Below, one piece after another: positions 9,265 through 16,788 of a DNA stretch of 64,000 bases. The translations under genes were made by a program, and so were the position numbers. The notes beneath the pieces are model-generated. The model was not told where the DNA came from, made no database searches, and was given only the letters and a program-made list of their open reading frames with translations. Where the stretch lies: the NCBI RefSeq assembly GCF_030409555.1, contig NZ_JAUFPU010000002.1, forward strand, positions 1 to 64,000. The letters are read 5' to 3'. Each line of letters begins with the position of its first letter. Position 1 is the first letter of the stretch. Source of the stretch: Chitinimonas viridis. GTDB taxonomy: Bacteria; Pseudomonadota; Gammaproteobacteria; Burkholderiales; Chitinimonadaceae.

Positions 9265-9496
9265 CTTACTCTCACATAGTCACCAAGTACTTGATCTGGC
9301 GACGGTTTTAGTAGGCGGCAGGATTTTACGGGTCGGGCTGTTCTAGGGGTGTTCGTAGAACGCATCTAGAACAGCCTGAAACAGGCCACGAACAGAGATA
9401 GAACGGGCATAGAACAGTGTAGGTAGCAGAAAGCCGGTACGGCGTAAACCGGTACCAGCTTTGTGCACTATGCCATGCAGCCCAATGGGCTACTCG
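9265..9496. repeat. Gene-free patch with hairpins and TAGAAC repeats
   Basis: No gene. CTGTTCTAG (9338-9346) pairs with CTAGAACAG (9366-9374), and an inner GTTC/GAAC pair (9351-9354, 9358-9361) lies inside. A second hairpin, GCCTG-AAA-CAGGC, follows at 9374-9386. TAGAAC recurs at 9356, 9367, 9399 and 9410, with GAACAG at 9390. The pattern looks like a protein-binding array or an element end; its nature is unknown. Confidence 0.5.
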
Positions 9497-9536
9497 CTAC
9501 GGGCTGCCGCGCAAAGTACAAGACTTGACCCCGCGC

Positions 9537-9852
9537 CTTGTGGTCTCCACGCGCTCCAGCGCATTCAACGTCAGCACCTTCAGCTCGCTGTGATCCAGGC
9601 TCTGTAGCACCATCCCCGGCTTGAGCTGGGCCGATTCCACCCAGCCCTGACCCTTCACCCAGTAGGGATGGTTGTCCGTCACTTCCATCCGGTCCAGCTG
9701 GCCGGTCGCGCTTTGCGTCACCAGGGCGTACAGCGACTTGCCCGGCGTGAGGATCAGCTGGGTAATCGGCCTGAGCTGGGTCTCACCCGTTGCTTCATCG
9801 CGGGCATAGACGAGCTGGCCCACTTGCAGTTGCTCGATCGCGACCGGGCCGT
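9537..9852 (-). pseudogene. Hint (pretoxin intein-like) domain fragment
   Basis: On the minus strand the frame reads GPVAIEQLQVGQLVYARDEATGE, then VTDNHPYWVKGQGWVESAQLKPGM, then ALERVETT. This is the core of the Hint domains that precede toxin tips in polymorphic toxins (Rhs/YD proteins). The expected Cys-containing start is missing at the 9852 side, where an integrase fragment begins. The end is cut after VETT, where a GGGGTCAAGTCTTG tag begins. It is a both-ends-truncated remnant. Confidence 0.75.
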
Positions 9853-10008
9853 TCTCTATATAACGCGATACGGCCCCATCAGCATTTGAACGGGCGTACG
9901 CCACTCGAAGCCTGGCAAGGGATAGATACCCACCAGCAGATACCCAAGGGGGCGTATCTGTTCCAGGCATGGGATGGCTTGCTGGCAGGCGTCTATTTGC
10001 GCAGATAG
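9853..10008 (+). pseudogene. Integrase-core transposase, C-terminal fragment
   Basis: The plus-strand frame gives YNAIRPHQHLNGRTPLEAW, which is the conserved C-terminal signature of rve-type (DDE integrase core) transposases, followed by QAWDGLLAGVYLRR and a stop. Only about 50 residues survive. It abuts the Hint fragment in opposite orientation. Confidence 0.75.
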
Positions 10009-10539
10009 AGCACCACAGCCGTTGGAAGCAGCACAGGCAACGGAAGGCGGCCCGGGAACGAGCGCGTCCAGCTCTGCCGATTTGCACAAAATTTAAGCAA
10101 TCCGGCAGCTATGGCGCGGCTGGCACTGACAAGCTGTCGGTTTGGTGGCCTGAAAAGCCCGCTCACTATGGGTACCCTAGCTGTTGCGGACGAGCGGACG
10201 GGGCACCGCTGAGGCGAAGCTGCGGGCTGTGCGCACCTTGGGACAACGAGCGCCACGACAGGTCAAAGGGCGCAATTCCCCGTACGCCTCGCACGATCAC
10301 CGCTATCCACGACGACAGCCACTGGATTGCACTGTCGCCATGGTTGAGCCCAGGTTGATTCATCCACGGCAGCAGACGCTGAAATCAATCTAACCGAACA
10401 ATATTGAGACTTGACCCCACGATCCAAAATCGGTGAAGTACCTTCACCTCATCCTACTTTCAACCCTTGATTTGTCAGTTGTGCTGGCGCCTTGAAGCCG
10501 CCGTTGAGTTGTGCAAAAAAGCTTTGGTGTTATACAGTC
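10009..10539. other. Island DNA without recognised gene
   Basis: No convincing gene. It includes the first copy of a 31-bp direct repeat (10177-10207) and an AGACTTGACCCC tag (10407-10418). Base composition falls toward A/T after about 10490, at the end of the next gene. Confidence 0.45.
10177..10207 (+). repeat. 31-bp direct repeat, copy 1
   Basis: It begins CTAGCTGTTGCGG and ends GACGGGGCACC. It is identical to 11456-11486 and the flanks differ on both sides. Confidence 0.85.
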
Positions 10540-10983
10540 TTACACGCCAATGATAGAGATGTACTGGCACCGCACAATCTTACTCTTCAGCCAGCAAATC
10601 AATTCATCAATAAAAATCAATATCTTCGATCTGAGATTACTAAAATTCTCGATGAAATATTTTTCAACATCATCAAAAATAAATCCGAGCCCCTTCACCT
10701 CTTCAGGAGCTGAGGATCGTTCAAGACTTCCGTGTAGTTCACTGAGGAGTGTAATTATATCACCCCACACTTCTACGGGAATCTCGGTGTCTCCCCAGTG
10801 ACCGTATTTCGCATACCCAGGCCAAGCGACTACCACACAAGGCTCTAAAAATCCGAATGCATCCTCATCTAAGAAAATGCTCTCCTTACGCGACTCGGGT
10901 TCACTTAATGGCCCTGGAACCAATTCCATCACCAAACCACTGATTACTTGCTCTTTCGCTTTCAAGCGGAAATCAATATTCAT
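10540..10983 (-). CDS. Hypothetical protein, probable polymorphic-toxin immunity protein
   Basis: A 147-residue soluble protein, markedly more AT-rich than the core genome. The N-terminal part (MNIDFRLKAKEQVISGLVMEL, then acidic ESRKESIFLDEDAFGFLEP and YGHWGDTEIP) resembles small proteins I associate with Rhs loci; this is recognition of style, not a family assignment. The last 40 residues are hydrophobic and basic and may be altered by a frameshift. Its place among Rhs, Hint and transposon debris supports an immunity role. Confidence 0.5.
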   Translation of the reverse strand: MNIDFRLKAKEQVISGLVMELVPGPLSEPESRKESIFLDEDAFGFLEPCVVVAWPGYAKYGHWGDTEIPVEVWGDIITLLSELHGSLERSSAPEEVKGLGFIFDDVEKYFIENFSNLRSKILIFIDELICWLKSKIVRCQYISIIGV

Positions 10984-11040
10984 AGACTCTTCCTCCTCCC
11001 CAAAGGCAAATGCTAATACAAAACAATGGGGTCAGGTCTT

Positions 11041-11418
11041 TCATTTTGCACTCCTAGATACAATCCTACTTACCGATGCGTAATGCAATCCAAAATACTC
11101 AGCCACCTCTTGCAAAGTATAACCACCACTCCGGTAGGCCTCGACTATCGCCGTATTCCTGTCCGGATACAGGCTTGCATACCAGCCCAAGGGCTTGGCC
11201 ACGGGCCGGCGCTGGGCGCGGGGAATCTCTCGCAGACTGGCTGCTGCAGACGCCTGCTGGCTCAGACGAATCTGCATCTGATCAAGGAATGCATCACTAC
11301 CCAAGAATACCTGGCCCCGTAACTCTCCCCACGGTGAGCTGCGGCCAACTCCTTGTGCAACGAAGTGACAATAACGCTCGCGGGCTTGGTTAATTTCCTC
11401 ACCGAAACACGCCAACAA
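11041..11418 (-). pseudogene. RAYT (Y1-family, REP-associated) transposase, C-terminal fragment
   Basis: About 125 residues match the C-terminal tail of REP-associated tyrosine transposases: ARERYCHFVAQGVG, a W-x-E-L-R-G-Q-V-F-LGSDAF segment, LREIPRAQRRP and a terminal helix-turn-helix (YTLQEVAEYFGLHYASVSRIV). The catalytic HUH and Tyr part is missing. The stop codon is embedded in TGCAAAATGAAAGACCTGA, directly followed by CCCC. Confidence 0.75.
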
Positions 11419-11455
11419 GGGCTTGACAGCAAGCCAGTCAGGCGCGGTTTCCCCA

Positions 11456-11486
11456 CTAGCTGTTGCGGACGAGCGGACGGGGCACC
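11456..11486 (+). repeat. 31-bp direct repeat, copy 2
   Basis: Identical to 10177-10207. It lies just upstream of the RAYT fragment's broken 5' side. Confidence 0.85.
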
Positions 11487-11549
11487 CTACATTACTGGGG
11501 ACTTCATTGTTGTGGCCTTCTGCCGCACCCTCTCCATTGTTTGTACCAA

Positions 11550-11756
11550 CTAAGATTTTTCGGGATGTTGTGCTAACACTTGCTCAATCGCTTCCAGCCA
11601 ATCGCTCCATATCGCAGCATCCGCAGGCTTACCGTCCCCCCAAATCGTCATACTACTTAGCAGGTCGCCAATCTCATCCGCGTGTGTCAACTCGTAGTAC
11701 TTTTCCAAAAAACTGACCATTGCCATGTAGGCCAGCTCAGCGTCAAGAGTTTTCAT
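11550..11756 (-). CDS. Small putative Rhs immunity protein
   Basis: 68 residues, acidic, mostly helical (MKTLDAELAYMAMVSFLEKYYE, then DEIGDLLSSM and WSDWLEAIEQVL). It starts 9 bp after the stop of the orphan Rhs tip on the same strand, with an AGAGGA ribosome site. That is the standard toxin-then-immunity order. Because the toxin is truncated, the gene may now act as an orphan immunity gene. The pairing rests on position, not on a named family. Confidence 0.6.
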   Translation of the reverse strand: MKTLDAELAYMAMVSFLEKYYELTHADEIGDLLSSMTIWGDGKPADAAIWSDWLEAIEQVLAQHPEKS

Positions 11757-11765
11757 GTCCGTCCT

Positions 11766-11989
11766 CTAGATTTCATTTCCACCCAGGCGCACTTGTAGCC
11801 GATAGAATTTATTGTTTGGATCGAGGTTGACCGACAATCCTTGCGGCTTGCCATTTTTACCCAACGGATGAATCAGATCGCCGGCGGCTGGCGTGACGTC
11901 CACCCCCTTCCGCGCCCCCAAGCTGATCAACGGGTCCACACTCATAAAGCGCGCGATCAGTGGTTCGTAGGTTTCTGTTGGAATTGACG
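11766..11989 (-). pseudogene. Orphan Rhs C-terminal tip
   Basis: The minus-strand frame reads TYEPLIARFMSVDP, the hallmark end of the Rhs repeat-associated core, followed by about 50 residues of variable tip (GDLIHPLGKNGKPQGLSVNL, ending RLQVRLGGNEI). An in-frame stop just upstream separates it from any core, so this is a displaced tip of an Rhs toxin. The downstream 68-aa gene completes a tip-immunity pair. Confidence 0.75.
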
Positions 11990-12158
11990 GCGAGCTTTAT
12001 GGTACTGGAAGTTTTGCTGATGCCGTCGTGGTCACGGGCAATGGCGGAGCTGCCACCCGTGGTGGGGGTCAGGAGGATATCGGCGGGCGCTGTGAGGTTG
12101 TTACCCGTGCGGGTTTCCCCTGCAGCAGGAAGCAAACTACGCCAACTGCCATCTATGC

Positions 12159-12172
12159 TTGATGCACATCAA
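12159..12172 (+). promoter_or_regulatory. Perfect FNR/ANR box upstream of the metallo-hydrolase operon
   Basis: TTGATGCACATCAA fits TTGAT-N4-ATCAA exactly. Its centre is 72 bp before the start codon at 12238, so a class II promoter would start near 12207. A dyad TCACAT-N5-ATGTGA (12191-12207) sits at that start region. Confidence 0.8.
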
Positions 12173-12237
12173 GACCCGCGCCATTCGGTGTCACATACTG
12201 GATGTGATCTGACATGGGCGGACTAGAGGAGGGAAAC

Positions 12238-13605
12238 ATGAGCATGCAGCTGCAATTTCTCGGCGGTACCGGCACGGTTACCGGCTCCAAATACCTGTTG
12301 GAAGCCGAGGGGATGCGCCTGCTGGTGGACTGCGGCCTGTTTCAGGGCTGGAAGCAACTGCGGCTGCGCAACTGGACCCAGCTACCGGTCGACCCGGCCA
12401 GCATCGATGCCGTCATCCTGACCCATGCCCACCTCGATCACAGCGGCTACCTGCCACTATTGGTACGCGAAGGCTATCGCGGTCCGGTGTACTGCACTTC
12501 GGCCACGCGGGAGCTGTGCGAGGTGCTCTTGCCCGATAGCGGTAGACTGCAGGAGGAAGAAGCCGGCTATGCCAACCGCCACCATTCATCCCGGCATGAT
12601 CCTGCGCTGCCGCTCTATGATGAGTCGGACGCCCAGCGCTGCCTCAAGCAACTCCAGCACTGCCCCTATGGCAAGGATATTGCGCTCAACCCCAAGCTGA
12701 AACTGCATTTCCGGCCGGCCGGGCATATCCTGGGTGCCGCGACCGTCGAACTGACATCAAGCACCGGTCGCATCGTGTTCTCGGGAGATCTGGGTCGACC
12801 CGCCGATCTGGTGATGAAGCCCCCTGCCACCGTCGGCCAGGCGGACTGGCTGCTGGTGGAATCCACCTATGGCAACCGCAGCCACGAGCAGGAAGACCCT
12901 CGCGTGCAACTGGGGGAAATCATCCGCCGCACCGTCGCCCAGGCTGGCGTGGTATTGATCCCTACCTTTGCTGTGGGCCGCGCCCAGAACCTGATGTACC
13001 TGCTGCACCTGCTGCGCGAATCGGGCGAGATACCCCAGGTGCCGGTATTTCTGAACAGCCCGATGGCGGTCGATGCGACCGAGATATTCCTACGCCACCA
13101 GGGCGAACACCGGCTCACGCAGGCGCAATGCGCTGCCATGTGCCGCAACGTCACCGTGGTCTCCTCCCCGGAAGAATCCAAGGCACTTAACCGGCGTCAT
13201 GGCCCCATGATCATCCTGGCGGCCAGCGGTATGGCGACCGGTGGCCGGGTGCTGCACCATATCAAGGCCTTCGCGCCCGATGCACGTAACACCATCGTGT
13301 TTTCCGGTTTCCAGGCTGGCGGAACACGCGGCGCCGCCATATTGGGCGGCGCCAGCCATGTCCGCATCTTTGGCGAGGACATCCCCATCCGAGCCCGCGT
13401 CGAAAACGTGCCCAATTTCTCGGCTCATGCCGATGCCGATGAAATATTGGGCTGGCTGCGAGGCTTTCTGACGCCCCCCAAGCAAACCTTTGTCGTCCAT
13501 GGTGAGCCAGATGCAGCCGATGCCCTGCGCAAGCGCATCGCGACTGAGCTGAACTGGAACGTCTGCGTTCCCGACTACCTGCAAAGCATCAAGCTCGAAG
13601 CATGA
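12238..13605 (+). CDS. MBL-fold beta-CASP RNA-processing hydrolase
   Basis: 455 residues. The metallo-beta-lactamase metal motif HAHLDH is at 63-68, followed by the second-half motifs (PAGHILGAATVEL, FSGDLG, ESTYGNR) and the beta-CASP/RMMBL end (FAVGRAQ, ASGMATGGR, NFSAHADADEILGWL, FVVHGEPDAADAL). These are features of CPSF73-like ribonucleases, so RNA is the likely substrate. The start is set by GGAGGG five bases before the ATG at 12238. The stop overlaps the next start (ATGA). A perfect FNR box lies upstream. Confidence 0.9.
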   Translation: MSMQLQFLGGTGTVTGSKYLLEAEGMRLLVDCGLFQGWKQLRLRNWTQLPVDPASIDAVILTHAHLDHSGYLPLLVREGYRGPVYCTSATRELCEVLLPDSGRLQEEEAGYANRHHSSRHDPALPLYDESDAQRCLKQLQHCPYGKDIALNPKLKLHFRPAGHILGAATVELTSSTGRIVFSGDLGRPADLVMKPPATVGQADWLLVESTYGNRSHEQEDPRVQLGEIIRRTVAQAGVVLIPTFAVGRAQNLMYLLHLLRESGEIPQVPVFLNSPMAVDATEIFLRHQGEHRLTQAQCAAMCRNVTVVSSPEESKALNRRHGPMIILAASGMATGGRVLHHIKAFAPDARNTIVFSGFQAGGTRGAAILGGASHVRIFGEDIPIRARVENVPNFSAHADADEILGWLRGFLTPPKQTFVVHGEPDAADALRKRIATELNWNVCVPDYLQSIKLEA

Positions 13606-15122
13606 TCAACCCGCTACCCCTACTCCGCTTTCGGCCACTGGGTATCGACACTGCCCACGAATACGTGGTCTACATGAATGCCGGCTGTCACATCTGCCGC
13701 TCCGAAGGCTTTGCTGCGCAGGCCAGGCTGGTGGTCAGCGCCAATGGTCGCAGCATCATCGTCACGCTCAATACCGTCAAAGGCAACCTGCTGGGTATAG
13801 ACGAAGCCTCGCTGAGCCTATCGGCCCAACGTGCACTCAATCTGCACGAGCACGATAATCTTGCCTTCTCCCATGTACCTGTACTGCAGTCCGAGAGCTA
13901 TCTGCGTGCCAAGATTTACGGCCAGCGGCTGAGCCCCGCCGAGCTCAGCGCCATCATCAACGATACCGTTGCGGGCCGTTTATCCGATCTGCACCTAGCA
14001 GCCTTCGTGTCTGCTTGCGCGGGGGAAAGGCTGGATATCGATGAGACCGTTGCCCTTACCCGCGCCATGGTCGCTGCCGGCGCCACCCTGGATTGGGACA
14101 GCCACCCCATCGTCGACAAGCACTGCGTTGGCGGCCTGCCAGGCAACCGTACCACCCCCATCGTGGTCGCCATCGTCTCGGCCTGCGGCCTGACCATGCC
14201 CAAGACATCGTCGCGCGCCATCACCTCGCCCGCCGGTACGGCCGATACCATGGAGGTACTGGCGCCCGTCAATCTGGACCTTGCCGGCATACGCCGGGTG
14301 GTAGGCAATACCGGAGGCTGTGTCGTCTGGGGCGGTGCCATGCAATTAAGCCCTGCCGACGATATCCTGATACAGGTGGAAAGACCGCTGGACCTCGACA
14401 GCGACGGCCAATTGGTGGCCTCCATCCTCTCCAAGAAGCTCGCCGCCGGATCGGATCAGGTGCTGATCGATATCCCGGTCGGCCCGACCGCCAAGGTCAG
14501 GACGCTGGAGACCGCCACCCGGCTGCAGGCGCGACTACTTGCGGTAGGCACGCAGCTGGGTATCCATGTGCAGGTGATGATCACCGACGGCCGGCAGCCC
14601 ATAGGCCGTGGTATCGGCCCGGCGCTGGAAGCGCGCGATGTGCTGCAGGTGCTGCAGAATGCCCCCCAGGCTCCTGCTGATTTGCGCGAGCGTGCCCTGC
14701 TGCTGGCCGCCAGGCTGCTGGAAATGGGTGCCGCCGCCCCGCCGGGGCAAGGCATGGCGCTGGCCATGGCCACCCTTGATAACGGCAATGCCTGGCGGCA
14801 GTTCCAGGCCATCTGCGAGGCCCAAGGCGGTATGCGGCAAGTACCCCAGGCACCACTGACCCAGCCGGTGCTGGCCGTGCAAGCCGGACAGGTGCAAGAC
14901 ATAGACAGCCGTACCCTGGCCCGCATTGCCAAGCTGGCGGGTGCACCCCAATCGAAAGCCGCAGGGCTGGATCTGCATGTCAGGCTGGGCGATGCCGTCA
15001 TTACCGGCCAGCCACTGTTCACCATCCATGCCGAAGCCCCAGGCGAACTACGCTATGCCCAGGCCTACGCCGCCGAACAAACCAGCGTCATCACCCTGGA
15101 CACCGACCATGGCCAAGACTGA
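13602..15122 (+). CDS. Thymidine phosphorylase / AMP phosphorylase family enzyme
   Basis: A 506-residue phosphorylase with an N-terminal extra domain (1-80) like that of archaeal AMP phosphorylase and the bacterial 'thymidine phosphorylase 2' group. The phosphate and nucleoside site motifs are clear: VDKHCVGGLPGNRT near 171 and SSRAITSPAGTADTMEVL near 203, then GGAMQLSPADD. Family knowledge suggests cleavage of a nucleotide or nucleoside by phosphate to base and ribose phosphate; whether it prefers AMP, CMP/UMP or thymidine is not visible. It overlaps both neighbours, which points to one translated unit. Confidence 0.85.
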   Translation: MINPLPLLRFRPLGIDTAHEYVVYMNAGCHICRSEGFAAQARLVVSANGRSIIVTLNTVKGNLLGIDEASLSLSAQRALNLHEHDNLAFSHVPVLQSESYLRAKIYGQRLSPAELSAIINDTVAGRLSDLHLAAFVSACAGERLDIDETVALTRAMVAAGATLDWDSHPIVDKHCVGGLPGNRTTPIVVAIVSACGLTMPKTSSRAITSPAGTADTMEVLAPVNLDLAGIRRVVGNTGGCVVWGGAMQLSPADDILIQVERPLDLDSDGQLVASILSKKLAAGSDQVLIDIPVGPTAKVRTLETATRLQARLLAVGTQLGIHVQVMITDGRQPIGRGIGPALEARDVLQVLQNAPQAPADLRERALLLAARLLEMGAAAPPGQGMALAMATLDNGNAWRQFQAICEAQGGMRQVPQAPLTQPVLAVQAGQVQDIDSRTLARIAKLAGAPQSKAAGLDLHVRLGDAVITGQPLFTIHAEAPGELRYAQAYAAEQTSVITLDTDHGQD

Positions 15123-16023
15123 TCAAACTGACATCGTCCTGCTGACCCTGCCTGGCAATGAAGCCCAAGCCGAGGCACTGGCCACGCGGTTGAACTGCAA
15201 CGCGGCCCCCGTTCTACTGCATACTTTCCCCGACGGCGAAACGCTGGTCACCGTGCCAGAGGGCTTGCAGAACCGTTGCGTGATACTGGTATGCACGCTG
15301 GACCACCCCGACAGCAAGCTGGCCCCGCTGCTGTTCGCCGCCGATGCCGCTCGCGAACTGGGCGCCCGCAAGGTGGGCCTGGTTGCACCTTATCTGGCTT
15401 ACATGCGGCAGGACATCCGCTTTGCCCCCGGCCAGGCCGTCAGTTCGCGTACCTTTGCCGCAGTGCTGTCGCGGCATATCGATTTTCTGGCCACGGTCGA
15501 CCCCCATCTGCATCGTAACCACGCCCTCGACCCATTGTTCAAGCTGCCCTGTGCCGCCGTAGCAGCTGCGCCCGCCATCGCAGACTGGATTGCCCAGGCA
15601 GTCCCCAAGCCCTTGCTGATCGGCCCCGATAGCGAGAGTGAACAGTGGATCGCAGCAGTCGCCAAGCGGCTGGGAGCGCCTTATCTGGTACTGGAGAAAA
15701 CCCGCCGAGGCGATCGAGATGTCAGCGTCTCGGAGATCGATGCCGGCGCCTGGGCACAGCACACGCCCGTCCTGCTGGACGATATCCTCTCCACCGCCCG
15801 CACCATGATTGCGGCGGTGCAGCGCTTGCGCGAAGCCGGCCTGGCCGCCCCCATCTGCATCGCCGTCCACCCCATACTCAGCGGCGATGCCCTACCCTCA
15901 CTCATGGCGGCAGGCGCCGCCAGTATAGTCAGCTGCAACACCATCGCCCACAGTAGCAACGCCATCGACGTCATGCCGCTGATTGCAGGTGCCCTCCGGT
16001 CCCTATGCCAGCTACCCAACTAG
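15109..16023 (+). CDS. Ribose-phosphate pyrophosphokinase-like enzyme
   Basis: 304 residues of the PRPP synthetase/phosphoribosyltransferase fold. The N-terminal PDGE motif, the Y-x2-Y-M-R-Q-D-x-R-F signature and the PRPP-binding loop (LLDDILSTARTM) are present, and the VDPHLHR stretch replaces the VDLH metal region. It starts within the 3' end of the phosphorylase gene (14-bp overlap). In this operon it could turn the ribose phosphate released by the phosphorylase into PRPP; that is an inference from order. It belongs to a divergent branch separate from housekeeping prs. Confidence 0.85.
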   Translation: MAKTDQTDIVLLTLPGNEAQAEALATRLNCNAAPVLLHTFPDGETLVTVPEGLQNRCVILVCTLDHPDSKLAPLLFAADAARELGARKVGLVAPYLAYMRQDIRFAPGQAVSSRTFAAVLSRHIDFLATVDPHLHRNHALDPLFKLPCAAVAAAPAIADWIAQAVPKPLLIGPDSESEQWIAAVAKRLGAPYLVLEKTRRGDRDVSVSEIDAGAWAQHTPVLLDDILSTARTMIAAVQRLREAGLAAPICIAVHPILSGDALPSLMAAGAASIVSCNTIAHSSNAIDVMPLIAGALRSLCQLPN

Positions 16024-16094
16024 CGCCGCGCGATAAACAATGCTGCGAGTCTGGCTAAGACTACGTCGGAGGCGGGTTGTGTGCGATCAAGCCG

Positions 16095-16505
16095 TCATGC
16101 TTCCGGTGTACCGGTATCCAGTCCACCACGCAGTAGTTCCGCCCTAGCACTGCGCGCAAGCATCTGATACTTGAGCCTGAACGCATCCAGGTGCGACTCC
16201 TCCAGTTCCTCCAAGTCCAGCAGTGCATTGTGCGCACCATGGGTCGCCCGTATGAGCTCGTCGAGCTTGATCTGTATGGCTTCTGTATCGCGACTCTGAG
16301 TGTTCTGGATCAGGAATACCATTAGAAAGGTGATGATGGTTGTACCGGTATTGATCACCAGTTGCCAGGTGTCACTGAAGGCAAACAAAGGCCCAGTGAG
16401 TATCCATGCCGCAATGATAGCCACCGCAAACACAAACACTCTGGGACGGCCACAGAAACGCGAAGCTTCTTTGGCAAATTTTGAGTACCAAGCAGCATCA
16501 CGCAT
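16095..16505 (-). CDS. Low-affinity iron permease family protein
   Basis: 136 residues with two transmembrane helices (about 24-40 and 50-66) followed by a soluble tail with QNTQSRDTEAIQIKLDELIRATHGAHNALLDLEELEE. This matches the bacterial short 'low-affinity iron permease' (Fet4-like) family; iron transport by the bacterial members is not well shown. AGGAGA seven bases before the ATG supports the start. Confidence 0.8.
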   Translation of the reverse strand: MRDAAWYSKFAKEASRFCGRPRVFVFAVAIIAAWILTGPLFAFSDTWQLVINTGTTIITFLMVFLIQNTQSRDTEAIQIKLDELIRATHGAHNALLDLEELEESHLDAFRLKYQMLARSARAELLRGGLDTGTPEA

Positions 16506-16642
16506 CGCCTTCTCCTTTTAGTCATATTTCGAGCACCCCTACGGCGCTGTCTGCCTACCTGCCACGGGAAATTTCGCTACGGCTAGCCCATGATCCAGCC
16601 GTGGCACCCGAAAAGTGCCGTAACGAATAGTCAGACTGGCAA

Positions 16643-16657
16643 GCATCAAAATGGTGC
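16643..16657 (+). promoter_or_regulatory. NtrC-like dyad upstream of nasT
   Basis: GCATCAAAATGGTGC differs by one base from a GCACC-N5-GGTGC dyad. It lies about 100 bp before the sigma-54 promoter, the usual distance for an enhancer. Confidence 0.55.
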
Positions 16658-16742
16658 GTGGATAGCATCGCCCCCACGCAAACCTGGCAAAGCAAGTATC
16701 ATATGCAATTGATTCCATTAAACAAATAAGCCAACAAAATAC

Positions 16743-16758
16743 CGGCACAAGCCTTGCT
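16743..16758 (+). promoter_or_regulatory. Sigma-54 promoter of the ANTAR regulator gene
   Basis: CGGCACAAGCCTTGCT keeps the invariant GG and GC with 10 bases between, plus CAC and TTGC. The predicted start is near 16769, 20 bp before the ATG. Confidence 0.6.
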
Positions 16759-16788
16759 TTATATTCTTCCCAACCTGGAAGAAAGCCC

